Source: Stropharia rugosoannulata
Taxonomy: Eukaryota > Basidiomycota > Agaricomycetes > Agaricales > Strophariaceae
Reading direction: 5' to 3'
Length of the DNA: 64,000 nucleotides
Assembly: GCA_028532985.1 (NCBI GenBank)
Contig: JANCIK010000004.1
Coordinates: forward strand, 310,001 to 374,000
The notes beneath the pieces are model-generated. The model searched no databases and had not been told where the DNA came from. It saw only the letters and a program-made list of their open reading frames with translations. How positions within the stretch are numbered: the stretch's first letter is position 1; each line of letters starts with the position of its first letter. Shown one piece after another: positions 35,116-46,028 of this stretch. The position numbers were made by a program, and so were the translations under genes.

Positions 35116-36875
35116 CTATTGCTTCTTACTCCCCTTTGGTTCCCGTGAAAACCGCCATTCTCGAGAGAAGTAATACACCATAACTCGTGGCCTATCTTGC
35201 AATGTAAATAGATCCCGAAACGATTGTATCGATATTGGCCAGCGCGACTTGTCTACAGATATGGTTTTTGGAACCAGCGTCAAGCAATCTATTAAACTTG
35301 TAAGGGCATGAATATTGTTGTAACTCGACCACTTGCCATTTTCGATAACGATGTCATGATTATCAAGTACTTTGTCCACTAGATCCCAGACCCTTGGGAG
35401 TGTGGTGCATTTTTTCTGCGGATATATATTAGGGGTGGAAAAGGACGAGGTCACATTAGACGACACACCTTGCTTATATATTGACACCAAGCCCAATCAT
35501 GTACCAGACAAATATCAGCATGTGGAAACTGCATATAACCATGATAGATAGCTGCACATGCAAAACGGGTAGAGAATATACCTGATTCAAGTAAATTTGG
35601 CCCAAAATATTATTGGGATGGAACAGTTGCTGCAGAGAGTAAAGAGCAAACCCTTTAGGAGCGCCAATCATGGTACCTTCTATACAAAACTGACCATTTT
35701 CCATTTACGTCTTAACCCGCTTGCAACCATCTCACTTTCTTGGCGTACTAGCCTAAGTGGTGTGGCGACCATATCGACAACGTGCTCGAATATAGGTTTC
35801 CGACCGTATATGTGACTGACAATATAAGAGCGCAACGTTCGACGATTTGATGGTACATTCTCTGCCCACTTCTGAGTGCTAAGGGACACGCGGATTCCAC
35901 GAATGAAGATACATTGGTTCCAGGTACCATCTTCGATTATTTCGTCGCCAAACCACGTTCGAAACCATTGAGGAACTGCGCGATAGTAGTCTTGGAGTGA
36001 ACGGTAACTATTAACTTGCGCATGACTAGGTATATTCCATACTGGTCGGGCATCCAGTCTTCGAATGTAATGCATTTTAGTTGTCCTGTGTGCTTTTCGT
36101 CGGACATTGGTGAATGCTGCAGTCGCCCATTCCTTTGTTTTATCGCATCCGGTTACGATCATTAACGACCCATTGGGAGCAGGTCCGTGTGCTGCGAATT
36201 TGCGGGCAAATTCATACCAACTGCATGCGTTCTGTTGAATGTATTCATAAATTCTGTGGTCCGTTTGAAGTAGATCCTCTCTTGAAGCACCATCAGGCAA
36301 AATGAGAACACCCCCTTCGTTCGCTCTCGATTTGAATTTAAACTCACTAATAGCTATTGTATCAGGACTAAAGGCAAGCGATAGATAAACGCAATAAGGA
36401 CTTACAGAGGATCCTGACCCTGCTTCGTAACTTTTACACCGTCGCTGCATATTACAGTTCCTGGCTTGAAGCAGTCCGGTACAAAATGTATTTCAGACGC
36501 GTCCGGTGGGTCAATATGACGGAAGCCTGGTGGAGTATGAGACTTATGGACTGGATCCTCCGGTGGGCAAAAAATGTTGAAGAAAAAAGAGAATGTTCCA
36601 ATGTCATCAACTACACCAACATCTCCTATTGCTACTCCTTTCCGCAGATATTTGGCATTCTTGGGGATGACACCTTGAGGACACCATAGGGGAAATCCGT
36701 GACCTTGGAGCAATAAGGAGCGAGTATAGGAATGAACAGGGATATTTTCCGCTGTGGTGGAGTATAACCTAGGAAATCCGAAAACTGAACAAGTCTCCAC
36801 TGGCTCTGGTTCATGAGAAGACCGAGCGGCCAGAGGGTCTGAGAGAGTAGCGGCCTTATCTCGGAGTGGTGCCAT
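35116..36875 (-). CDS. Multicopy unnamed family, short form, copy F
   Basis: Start is uncertain. ATG at 36875 (MAPLRDKAATLSD) is the first in the open exon, but an acceptor (CCTACAG) near 36918 suggests a short upstream exon, as in copy D. Module 1: LLQGHGFPLWCPQGVIPKN, IGDVGVVDDIGTFSFFFNIF and CFKPGTVICSDGVKVTK, ending at DPL. Then SEFKFKSRANEGGVLI. Module 2: LPDGASREDLLQTDHRIYEY, ACSWYEFARKF, PNGSLMIVTGCDKTKEWAT, FIRGIRVSLS. Module 3: QQLFHPNNILGQIYLNQ, PHADICLVHDWAWCQYISK, PRVWDLVDKVLDNHDIVI and DCLTLVPKTISVDKS, with a basic C-terminus (REPKGSKKQ) and stop at 35116-35118. Intron positions match C, D and H. Function unknown. Confidence 0.75.
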
Positions 36876-37364
36876 ATTAGCTTCAATGACTGAGGATTTT
36901 GTGAACGGACAATCTGTAGGTTCGTTGTTCAAACCGAGGAATTCAGTAAACAGTGGTTATCCGCAAGCCACGTGGGAAACGCTATTTCGGTCCGATCAAT
37001 CGGCCATCAAAGGCAGAAGAGCCACTGCATGCGGATTCAACTTAGTGTATATTCAGGTGTAGACAAGGTTATAGGTGTTGCATATGTAGATGTAAAAAGG
37101 TATCGCCATACCATACTTCGCGTATTTATTCTCTGCCAAAACCATGGGTCGGCGGTCGAGGTTCTGTCAGTATGCGGAAGAGTGGCAAAAGAAAGCCCAC
37201 GGCCACCGGTAGTTGTCGCACCTGTTGCGCGTGACTACTCAGTAGAGCATGCATGCATGTCGGAATTTTGATGGAAGAAGCAAACAAGAAGTTAACAAGG
37301 AGTAGGCATTTTTTTTTTCAAAAAGAAAACAAAGAAAACGCAAGAAGAGAAAAAGGTGGCAATA
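36876..37364. other. Upstream region of copy F
   Basis: About 490 bp. It may contain a short first exon of copy F. Otherwise nothing supported; near 37310 there is a T9 run followed by an A-rich stretch. Confidence 0.4.
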
Positions 37365-37589
37365 CACTGCTGGCGGGACCAACTTATATTTGGTGACCAA
37401 AAAGATGCTTCCAGATATGTCATGTTTTTGGTGGCATCGTTTTGGCGGGCAAAAAGGCATCGGTCTTGCCATGTAAGGGAACCCCGAAGACTTTTGTGAC
37501 CTTTTTGTGAGCCATACATGTCGATTTGAAAATATGACATATTTGCCGGCACATTTTTGGCCATGAAACATGGGTAGGCGCCAGCAGTG
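37365..37589. mobile_element. MITE-like element with inverted ends
   Basis: Terminal words cactgctggcg (37365-37375) and cgccagcagtg (37579-37589) are an exact 11-bp inverted repeat. Similarity continues inward for tens of bases: gaccaaaaagatg...atatgtcatg on the left matches ggccaaaaatgtg...atatgtcata read inward from the right. The 225-bp unit is thus largely palindromic. The flanking trinucleotide ATA on both sides (37362-37364 and 37590-37592) may be a target-site duplication. No transposase. Superfamily not assigned. Confidence 0.6.
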
Positions 37590-38785
37590 ATAGTAGACAA
37601 ACAAGGCATCGATATCATGTCTTAACAGGTCTTAACTCGTTACTTTGGACAGCTGCAGCTGATGGATCCCACGCTAACGTGGGAACATTGGCCTATACCC
37701 GGCCCTCCCCAAGCGTGCCAGTCCATCTTTTCTTTGTCTTTTCTAGTCACAAAGGCTCACAACCCTCGTCACTGAATGGGAGCGCTCCAGAGACACGGAA
37801 TTGATTACTTGCAGTTGCAATGCTCTTAGCATACCGTGCCAAAGCAAGCTGCACTGCAAGAGTGCATCATAGTATTCCGACAATATTCCGATTGCTTCGA
37901 TAAGTCCAAGTTCGGTCAAATTACAGCCCGGTCCTTGCTTATTCTCTGTTACTAGAATATTCTAGATCTGCTTTTTGAGAACTTGGATGTACATCTCTTC
38001 TCTGGGAAACCAAAAAGAGAATCACTTCTGGGGCATTTTTCATATGCGTGATGCGTGACGATAGTTTTCAGTAAGGAGTCAGTCAGTAGCAGCTCTCGGC
38101 TCATTTTATGAGCTGCGAAAGCCGACTCTAACAGTGCGAACATTGCAAACATTGTTCTTCTTTTGGTCGCCAGCTATGAGACTCTTTGTGATGGACAATG
38201 GGATGAAAATTTTCATTTTATTTTATTTTACCGCACTCATTCTTAGAAAGGAAAATCTGACTATGAAAAGTTGATCCCCTGCGAAATCATTAAAAGCCGA
38301 CGCATTCCTAGATCTATTGTCTCCAATCATTCTGAATTTCTGAATACCCTTAGTTCTTGACCCCATCAAGGCGCCAAGACACGCGGCTCGACGAGGTAGG
38401 AGTTATAGGCTCTTAAGTTCATATGCTTGATGGTTTTCAATGCTGATCTACCGCGTGTCTCTATAGAGACTTGTAAGGCTGCATCTCACTTGAAGAGTCT
38501 CAAACCTTTTTGGCAAATATACATTCACTGATCCCTCAAAGGCTTGTTTGCCAATAGTGTCTCCTTACACCTAAGTGAGTTTATTATTTACCTTTGAACG
38601 AGAATCTTTCATTGAGACTATATTCCAGGATAACCGTTCAAAAAACGTAGTACTGATTGACTGATCGATGGAAGAGTATGTGTTATGCTTTTATACCTTT
38701 TGAGACCTTCTAAACGACGAGTCCTTTTCACAGGGTAACTCTAGATTCCCAGCTTTTGTCTGCCTTGAAGGACCGCGTCAATAAA
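37590..38785. other. Upstream region of HET gene 1
   Basis: About 1.2 kb. A tttcattttattttattttacc tract lies at 38210-38231. An upstream leader exon is possible (acceptor-like tttcacag at about 38733), but no coding exon is supported. Confidence 0.4.
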
Positions 38786-40357
38786 ATGCCGACAAGATGT
38801 TTAATGGTTTCGAACATGCAGCTGGTTGATCAACGTTTTATTATGACGTATCTTACGAAGAAGGTGGCAAATTTCAGTAAGACAGTCCTTGATAAGATCA
38901 TCCGCCAGAGACTGGGCAGCGAGTGTCCAGATGAGTTGTTCAAGAAGGCTAGAGTGCGCCTTATCGGATCCATAGCGAACAGCCTGACAGAATACGCTAT
39001 ACTTTCTCATACTTGGAATGGTTCAAACGAGGCCCAGTTTACCCATTTGGAAGAAGAAGGCTACATTCCCGCCACCGCACCTGGATACGATAAGCTCTAC
39101 AATTTCTGCGAAGTGGCAAAGAAACTTCACTTCGAATTTGGATGGATGGATACAGTATGCATTAACAAATCCATCCACGCAGAACTGGTCGCTTCTATTA
39201 GAAATATGTATCGTTGGTATACCGACGCGTCGATTTGCATTGCTTTCTTGGCCCAGTCGCCCGATTTGCTGAGCATTCGCCATGACCCTTGGTTTACGCG
39301 AGGCTGGACGCTTCAAGAGCTCCTAGCACCTCAGCGAGTAGCCTTTTACAATCAGAGCTGGAAACCTCTGGGAAGCTACGACAAGAGGTCTCAAACATCT
39401 GCCGACTTCGAGACGAACGCTATTTGCATAGAAGTTGTGAACGCTACCGGGATTCTACCCGGACGCCTTTATTCATTCCGACCAGGAATTCTCCAGTCGG
39501 GAGTGGCGATGAAAATGAGTTGGGTTGCCAAGCGAGTTACGACCCTCGAGGAAGATATGGCGTACTCAGCCATGGGGATTTTCGGGGTTCAGTTCGATGC
39601 TAACTATAACGAAGGCAAGGAAGCGGCTTTCTGTCGCCTTTTACAGGCCATTGCTAACACCCACATCAAATCTGTTGACCTATGGATCTTGAACTACGCT
39701 GGACAATCTCATTCAAACGACAAAGTTACATGCTCGAGGATTCTTCCGTCTGGACCTGAGTGCTATGAAAAGCATGATGCCTCTGTGAACTCCACACTTG
39801 GCGGTAATCATCGCAGACGTTTCAAGATCGTGGAAGAAGGTGTTAATGTCAAACTTCTACTTATTCTCGCAGTACCGGTGTCATTCAAGGACGGCTCACT
39901 TGAGCTATATTGTCTTCAGAACCCTGTGCGCGTTAGAAAGAGGGCCGCGGATGATCCGGAGCCCTCACAAGGAACTGGCAGCGGTAGCGAGTCGAAACAG
40001 ATTATCTGGGATAATTCAATAGAGGATCCGATTATGGTTAACCTTCATGACAACGACTTACAGAGTAGCACGAAGCTCGAAGGTTCATGCTTCGTTTTCG
40101 GTGTGTGGAATTTTGAAGACCACGAAAAATATATAATCGTCCCCAAAATTTGCGCCGCCTTCGTTTTTCATTCGACAACGGCATTGGAGATTGACGGGAC
40201 TGCAGTATGGGAACTAAACGACAACCACATAAATCCGGGAGCGAAGGTGGACACCAGAGAAGTAGTTACTCTCAAAGTGCGTGGGGGCGAGGAAAGAATG
40301 CTAGCGAAGAAATATCTTCCTTTGTATGGAATGCGTTGTAAGAATTTTGTCGTCTAA
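38786..40357 (+). CDS. HET-domain protein 1
   Basis: A heterokaryon-incompatibility domain protein; family members trigger cell death in non-self recognition. A single long exon from ATG 38786 (MPTRCLMVSN), 523 residues. HET blocks are in order: EYAILSHTWNGSN, LHFEFGWMDTVCINKS, MYRWYTDASICIAFLAQS, then DPWFTRGWTLQELLAPQRVA. The open frame begins earlier (LSALKDRVNK), but there is no ATG before 38786 unless an upstream exon is spliced in. The C-terminal half (about residues 250-523) is beta-rich with no named domain (LWILNYAGQSHSND; CFVFGVWNFEDHEKYIIVP) and is shared with HET gene 2. It lies between family copies F and G, with GIS2, RPN8 and HET gene 2 on its right. No STAND or NACHT ATPase is attached. 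Confidence 0.92.
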   Translation: MPTRCLMVSNMQLVDQRFIMTYLTKKVANFSKTVLDKIIRQRLGSECPDELFKKARVRLIGSIANSLTEYAILSHTWNGSNEAQFTHLEEEGYIPATAPGYDKLYNFCEVAKKLHFEFGWMDTVCINKSIHAELVASIRNMYRWYTDASICIAFLAQSPDLLSIRHDPWFTRGWTLQELLAPQRVAFYNQSWKPLGSYDKRSQTSADFETNAICIEVVNATGILPGRLYSFRPGILQSGVAMKMSWVAKRVTTLEEDMAYSAMGIFGVQFDANYNEGKEAAFCRLLQAIANTHIKSVDLWILNYAGQSHSNDKVTCSRILPSGPECYEKHDASVNSTLGGNHRRRFKIVEEGVNVKLLLILAVPVSFKDGSLELYCLQNPVRVRKRAADDPEPSQGTGSGSESKQIIWDNSIEDPIMVNLHDNDLQSSTKLEGSCFVFGVWNFEDHEKYIIVPKICAAFVFHSTTALEIDGTAVWELNDNHINPGAKVDTREVVTLKVRGGEERMLAKKYLPLYGMRCKNFVV

Positions 40358-40622
40358 TTATTACTTAGATAGATCGAGTTACATACACAGTGCTAGTTAT
40401 GGCATGTTATGTTTGTCTTGAAACTCACTTTTGTTTTTCCGGAGAGAAGACATGAAATATGGATTGAACGCGGTAGAGACCCTGCAAACATTTACATAAA
40501 CAAAGGTTTCGGAGAACACAACTAACAACTGCACTGGAGTCACAATATGGTTCAAGATATAAGCACATATCATACACTACTAGGCAACATAAAAAACTGT
40601 GCTGATTCCTTTGACTAAACAT

Positions 40623-41916
40623 TTACTGTGCACCCTCAACGGCACCAACACCAGGGCAATCACGAGAGATATGCCCCTCCGAACCGCAGGTGTAACAAGC
40701 GCGTTTCTGCGGCTGAGGGCAATCACGGCTGATGTGACCCTAGCAAGGATTCAGTATATAGTGAAGTACTTCAGAAATATGTCGCTTACGACGCCTGAGC
40801 AGTTGTAGCATTTCGATCCTTGGACGCAATCGCGAGACAAATGGCCAACGCCACCGCAAGAATAACTATAACAGGACCACTGAGTTTCCTACAGCGATGT
40901 TGACGATTGGAATCTTACCAAGTCTTCTGAGAACCGCCACCAAAGGAGCCATATCCACCAGCACCGGATGAAGCCTCAGGACAGGCACGAGCAATGTGCC
41001 CAACCTTTCCACACTTGTAGCATTCAGTAGACGAACCAGAGCTGAAGCCTCCTGCGCCTCCGGCTCCAGCATCCGGGCAGTCGCGAGACTAGTGAGTGTA
41101 AAGTGACGTTAAAGATTTGGTAATAATGAATGGATGAGATAACATACGATATGACCTTCTTGACCACACTTGTAGCAAGACTTGGCCTTAGCAGGTGCAC
41201 TGCAGTCGCGGGAGACGTGTCCTTCAGCACCGCCTGAAAAAGGAACCACTGATGAGGATTGTTTTTTCTAGCAAGACTTAGTTAACGCACAGTTGTAACT
41301 GATCCAAGGGATGGGAAGTTTTCAGGATTGAGTACATATAAGCCATGCATATTAGGCGATGATCGTAGACGTTATTTACCATGTAGGAGTACCAGCCTTT
41401 GGGCAGTTTGCTGCTTGATGGCCGACTACAATGAAGGTAAGATATGCATTCACACGATAGCTTGAACTTTAAATGAAAAGGAATGCTGATATATAAAAAA
41501 GCAGTAGCCCTTATAGCGATGATCCTCTTTACAGCCAAATGGATGCGCCTTGTAGGACAAGAATGCGAGAGATAAGAAAATAATTTATTGCATCGTACTA
41601 TAAGAGCACGAAACGAGTCGACTACGTTCCAACATGACGAGCATATAGATCGACGATAAGGAACATAGGACCATGTATAGGGAAATAAGAGCGATCAGAC
41701 AAGAAGAGGTCCATATCCACCAGCAGCCGCTCAAAAGCAGACAGCTTAGACCAGATACAGTATCTGACCATACTAGGACAAGACGGACACTAGTTCCATA
41801 TGATGAAAAGACCACGAAGGACGCAGTCCAAGAGAAATGGTAGAAGGTAAAAATCGGAGCAAATATCAACAGCACGCACAACCACCACAGTTAAAGCATC
41901 CACGAGCGCCAGACAT
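40623..41916 (-). CDS. GIS2: CCHC zinc-knuckle protein, Gis2/CNBP/Byr3 type
   Basis: A cytoplasmic single-stranded nucleic-acid-binding protein linked to translation control. Seven exons reconstructed: 41883-41916, 41380-41425, 41291-41298, 41148-41233, 40919-41088, 40790-40865, 40623-40739. The product carries seven CX2CX4HX4C knuckles: CFNCGVGHQAANC, CYNCGAEGHVSRDC, CYKCGQEGHISRDC, CYKCGKVGHIARAC, CYSCGGVGHLSRDC, CYNCSGVGHISRDC and CYTCGSEGHISRDC. A Gly/Ser linker (GAGGAGGFSSGSS) follows knuckle 3. Exon 3 is only 8 nt and intron 1 is long (457 nt). Almost every junction falls inside a knuckle, and each knuckle is completed exactly by the joins, which supports the model strongly. TAA at 40623-40625. 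Confidence 0.93.
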
Positions 41917-42502
41917 CTTGTTTTGGAGGATGGATAGTTTTTTAGGAAGATCTGAAGGAAGATGATCTCGTCAGTATAGTGAACAGATTTAGACAGACAG
42001 GAAGGGAAGGCAGGCCGATATATGTGAAGAACCCGTATCATTTCGTCGAAAAACATTCAACATGGCATAGCCTATCATTATGTTTCATGTCGCTCGGGGT
42101 TGTGTAGAAGAGGACAAGAGCCAGTTGTCTGCAATAGGCAGTAAATTGACTGGTACGTACTTATAATGCAAAATGAAGTGCCAAAGACTGAGGAACTGCG
42201 ACAGACGGCTGGAGGTGGTGGTTGGAAGGAAGAGGGATCGTCCAATTGGGAATCGAATCCCCCGCAGAAAAAATGATATCAAATATTTACGTAATGATTA
42301 CTAAGTATTACGATTATGTCAAAACCAAACACATAATTGGCACTTTCAGGCTTCAGCGCTTCAGCAACCGCGTCATCGAACTTCTGTAGAATGTTGGATG
42401 GTCCAAATGACTTCCAAAAGCGTATTTTCAAAAACTTACTGTCGGTGAATGAGATTGTTCTAGCAATACTAATGAGAAAGAAACGTACTAATCTACATAG
42501 TT
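41917..42502. other. Upstream region of GIS2
   Basis: About 590 bp between the GIS2 start and the RPN8 stop. No exon or RNA gene supported. Confidence 0.45.
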
Positions 42503-43712
42503 CTACTTCTCTGTTTTTTTGATGCCTTCCACTTTACCCGGACCTGGAGCGCCACTGTCTGTCTTGTTAGCTTCCTTCTCCTTTCTTTCGCCCTCTTCCA
42601 GTTCCGCTCTGCCAATTGTAGCCTTGTTGTCAACAAGGGCATGCAACGCAATGACTGCCCGAAGCAAACTGCTGAGATAGACTACGAGCATCTGGTCATT
42701 GGTACTCGATGCAAAGCTTTGCGTAGCGACAGGGTCCGTTAAGTCCGGTAGAAGGTTTAGCGCATCTTGAAGGTGATAGACAATTTGGTGATTTACAGGC
42801 ATTGAGCCGGCCGCGATTTCAACAAGGTACTTCTGAATATCAGACAGACGGGACTGGAGGCCTCGCAAAGAAGACAGCTGTTCGCTTACTCGCGTAGCGA
42901 GCGTTGTCGTCGTCGAGTCTTTGATATCCCTCAAGAGATGCTCAACGCCAATTTCTTCCGCTTCCTCCGCTTCGATGGCAGAAGGAACGTGAAGGAACGT
43001 TTTCCTGGTCTCTGTGCCATCCTGTTGAATTCAGTCTGGGGTAGCGTGCATGTTCAAGAGCAACGTACGTCTTTAATCTCCTCCACTGCGAAATAGGCGT
43101 CTGTGGGCATGCCTACGACTTGTGGCCGCACATCAACAATAACCATGACAGGTCGGGCAATGAATCGCTTGAATAGGTCGTTTATCTCTTGGTCAGATGC
43201 ACGCAGTTTTGGCCCAGTGTGGTACCATCCAATCATGCGTTCACGAGCTAACCGCGATTTATTGAATATTAGTACCTGTTCAGATTAAATGAAGGGTATG
43301 AGCGTACCATTGACCTTCTTGAACATCTCATACATCCCTTCAATGTAGTTGTGGTCCAAAAACCACGTCTTGCTGTCCTTCTCGTCCTCCTCAAAGGGGA
43401 TACCAAATGAATTCGCGACATTTATCGTTTTTCCGTTGTCCTGGCCCAAGAGAACACCGATTACGCGTTTCTGTGAGCTGCGGGATACGGATCGTGCATG
43501 GTGATCTGTTACAGATAGTAAAACAAGTGGGTGGACGACTTAACGATAATTGAGCTTGAACGTTTATCGTTAAAGGTTAAATGTAAGGACGTACTGACAG
43601 TCGTGTTTGCCAATGCGGTTAGCTAATTGAAGTTGGATGTATATGTATTTAGCATTGGCCAGCAAGAATAGTTTATGTGATAATATACCTGTTCAGTCGT
43701 TGTAGCAACCAT
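42503..43712 (-). CDS. RPN8: 26S proteasome regulatory subunit Rpn8 (PSMD7)
   Basis: A lid subunit of the 19S regulatory particle that pairs with the deubiquitinase Rpn11. ATG at 43712; exon 1 (43689-43712) encodes MVATTTEQ, and splicing gives the MPN start [17 protein letters not shown]. The MPN core follows: [38 protein letters not shown], and [20 protein letters not shown]. The metal-binding JAMM pattern (HxH) is replaced by HTG, as in Rpn8, so it is a non-catalytic MPN. Then [21 protein letters not shown] and the C-terminal helices ([39 protein letters not shown]). The tail is Lys/Glu-rich, with TAG at 42503-42505. Five or so exons. Identity certain. Confidence 0.96.
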
Positions 43713-44258
43713 GGCGGCAGATTATACTTTCGAGGAAAGCGCAAGCAAGAAGTGATGGAGAGTTCCTGTGCCACAATATCGACGCGTATGTATTTGCGCG
43801 TATTATGCAGATGCTTCCAAACAATGATATGACTAAGTAGCAAATTACCCCGGGCGCTCCGCGCTTGAGATTCAACTTCCAACGGACAGTCGGCTTTGAA
43901 TTTGAGCCTGTACTAAGAATTGCACACTCACTGTCTCTCATCCCAGATAGAGCAATTATTTTGTAGCAGCGGCCATATAAAGTGGGTAGCGCTCGCGAGT
44001 TCTCCGGCGACAAAGAAAGCAACACGAATTCCGGACCTTACTTGATAAATGCGCTTTCTGGTGCTTACTGAGGAGCGGTACGACAATTTGTTGATAATTA
44101 CTCACGCACTTCTGCATAACTGTGCGATTCAGAAGCACAACATTCATTCAAGATTTATTTCGACGAACAGATACTATACACCAACTAGGAACGGTTTGCA
44201 CTGCGCCGGCAGCCTAAAGACTAGATGAATCTCAGAGCACCAGGCATATGAGAGTGGT
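43713..44258. other. Intergenic between RPN8 and HET gene 2
   Basis: About 550 bp between the RPN8 start and the HET gene 2 stop. Some open frames, none with domain or splice support. Confidence 0.45.
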
Positions 44259-46028
44259 TTATAGGTAAGTAGACATGTATATCATGTTATGCAGATATAG
44301 GTGATTCTTCCTGATTTTCAGCCTCGCATCGCGAATTTGGCGCGATTGTAGGTCTTGACTGCTGACAGGGGCCGAGTGCTGGAGACCTTGTTTCTCGTTC
44401 TCATGAACAGTACCAGTACCAACATTACCCGTAGGAGCTCTATCCTGGTTGGCTGGGTTAGCTCCTACCGCTGCGGTAGGAGCGTTGACTCTCGGTATAC
44501 ATCGACGCCTCTTGAAAACAATTGGCCTGACAGTATCGATTTTGGCACTACGATTAATCATCTCTTTCGGGAAATCCAAGGTTGATACACCGTTTTCACA
44601 GTAGCTATCAGCAAGCTTTAATCCCAGAAGAAATGCCGAGCAAGTGTGAGGAAAACAGACGGCGTTGGTTTGGTCTTCAAATGACCATATGGCAAACACC
44701 ACACAGTTAGACTCTTTGAAACGAGTAATTTTCTTCTCATCTTCTTCGTTTTCGTTCAGGAGTTCGAAGGAGAAGGCTTTCCTGGACCAAATCCTACCAC
44801 TGCTGTGAACATTCTGTACAAGTCTAAACTTGAAAGACGTCGTATCATTTTTGGAGCACTCTATGGGGATGCCAAAGACAAGTACGACATTGACTGCCAG
44901 GCCTTTCGGAGTTAGGTTACACCCCGGCAGATGACACATATCGTTGATTTCTTTCAAGGCCATATTGGCCTTTCTGTAACACTCCAATGTCGATGGTAAG
45001 ATGGACGTTGTGGCGATGCTGCTATCGACCGACCGACCACCATAGTTAAAGATTGACAAGTCATTGCTGTACAGCTCGTTCGCCAAGATCGCAAGAAGAA
45101 GGTTGAAGAAAGTCGTGTCGCTGTCATCCTCATACCGTATGTCCATTCTGCGAATGCGAAAAATTCCTATGAGCGCGTAGAATTTATCTTGCGGAATGGT
45201 TGTCTCTCGTATTAGCATCCAGTACATCCTCGCCGGAATACTTGCACTTCCAAGACCCTTTTGAAAATTGAGCAGATCTTCGGGCCTCATACCGGATGCC
45301 TCAGTGACTTGGGCACTGATATCAATTTGCCCGATATTGTTCTGTTGGTTCTTGCTGTATCCTCCTAAACACTGCCAATTGGAGCCGTAGAATACCATGG
45401 TCGTTGGTGCTAAAAGCTCTTGTAACGTCCAACCTCTAGTAAACCAAGGATCCTCCTGCATATCTTCGACGTTGTTTGAGTTTGCTAAATAGACGATGCA
45501 GACCGCAGACCTGGAGTACCAACCAAACATATTCGGAATGCATATGGACACTTCTAACGGTGTTACTAATACGTCTTTGTTTATGCATAGAGTATCAGCC
45601 CACGCAAACGAGACCTTAGCATTGCTGGAAAGTTCGAAGAAGCCTTGCAACTTGCGATAGCTAAAGCTCTTCGTCTTATAAAAGTTGTCAATCGAGCCTT
45701 TCAGCGAATTTGGGTAGAATAGAGCATCTTTATAGTCTATTTCGCCACCTTGCTCAGAGCGCAGCCAGGTATGGGAGAGGATTGAATATTTGCAGACTTC
45801 TTGAAAGATAGTGTCAATACGTCTTATCAATCCAGGTCCGTTTGCCTTCTCCGAGTTAGCCTGTGACGCATCCCAAGAAGCTACAGTTATGCCTTTTCTC
45901 TCCAGTTTGTCTTCAAGATATTTCACGATCCGCGGCCTATCGAAAAACTCCAATTCGGGGACTTTTATACATCTCGTAGGCATCGTGCGTTGGACGAGAA
46001 CAGTTAAATAGTGGTTCAAGGAGCTCAT
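44259..46028 (-). CDS. HET-domain protein 2
   Basis: Paralogue of HET gene 1, on the opposite strand. Single exon, 589 residues from ATG 46028; ATG 45983 (MPTRCIKVPE) aligns with the start of HET gene 1 and is an equally good start. Blocks: KYSILSHTWLRSEQ, KVSFAWADTLCINKD, NMFGWYSRSAVCIVYLANS, DPWFTRGWTLQELLAPTTMV. The shared C-terminal module is present (LSIFNYGGRSVDSS; CVVFAIWSFEDQTNAV). A longer tail (residues about 530-589, NPANQDRAPTGN onward) is unique to this copy and looks disordered and basic. By analogy with the family it may trigger cell death on recognition. Whether the two genes are partners or independent alleles of one function cannot be seen. Confidence 0.92.
   Translation of the reverse strand: MSSLNHYLTVLVQRTMPTRCIKVPELEFFDRPRIVKYLEDKLERKGITVASWDASQANSEKANGPGLIRRIDTIFQEVCKYSILSHTWLRSEQGGEIDYKDALFYPNSLKGSIDNFYKTKSFSYRKLQGFFELSSNAKVSFAWADTLCINKDVLVTPLEVSICIPNMFGWYSRSAVCIVYLANSNNVEDMQEDPWFTRGWTLQELLAPTTMVFYGSNWQCLGGYSKNQQNNIGQIDISAQVTEASGMRPEDLLNFQKGLGSASIPARMYWMLIRETTIPQDKFYALIGIFRIRRMDIRYEDDSDTTFFNLLLAILANELYSNDLSIFNYGGRSVDSSIATTSILPSTLECYRKANMALKEINDMCHLPGCNLTPKGLAVNVVLVFGIPIECSKNDTTSFKFRLVQNVHSSGRIWSRKAFSFELLNENEEDEKKITRFKESNCVVFAIWSFEDQTNAVCFPHTCSAFLLGLKLADSYCENGVSTLDFPKEMINRSAKIDTVRPIVFKRRRCIPRVNAPTAAVGANPANQDRAPTGNVGTGTVHENEKQGLQHSAPVSSQDLQSRQIRDARLKIRKNHLYLHNMIYMSTYL

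Noticed and set aside
40600..41230. Long open frames over the GIS2 region
   Set aside because: They are other-frame shadows of the small zinc-knuckle exons; the seven-exon model explains the sequence better.
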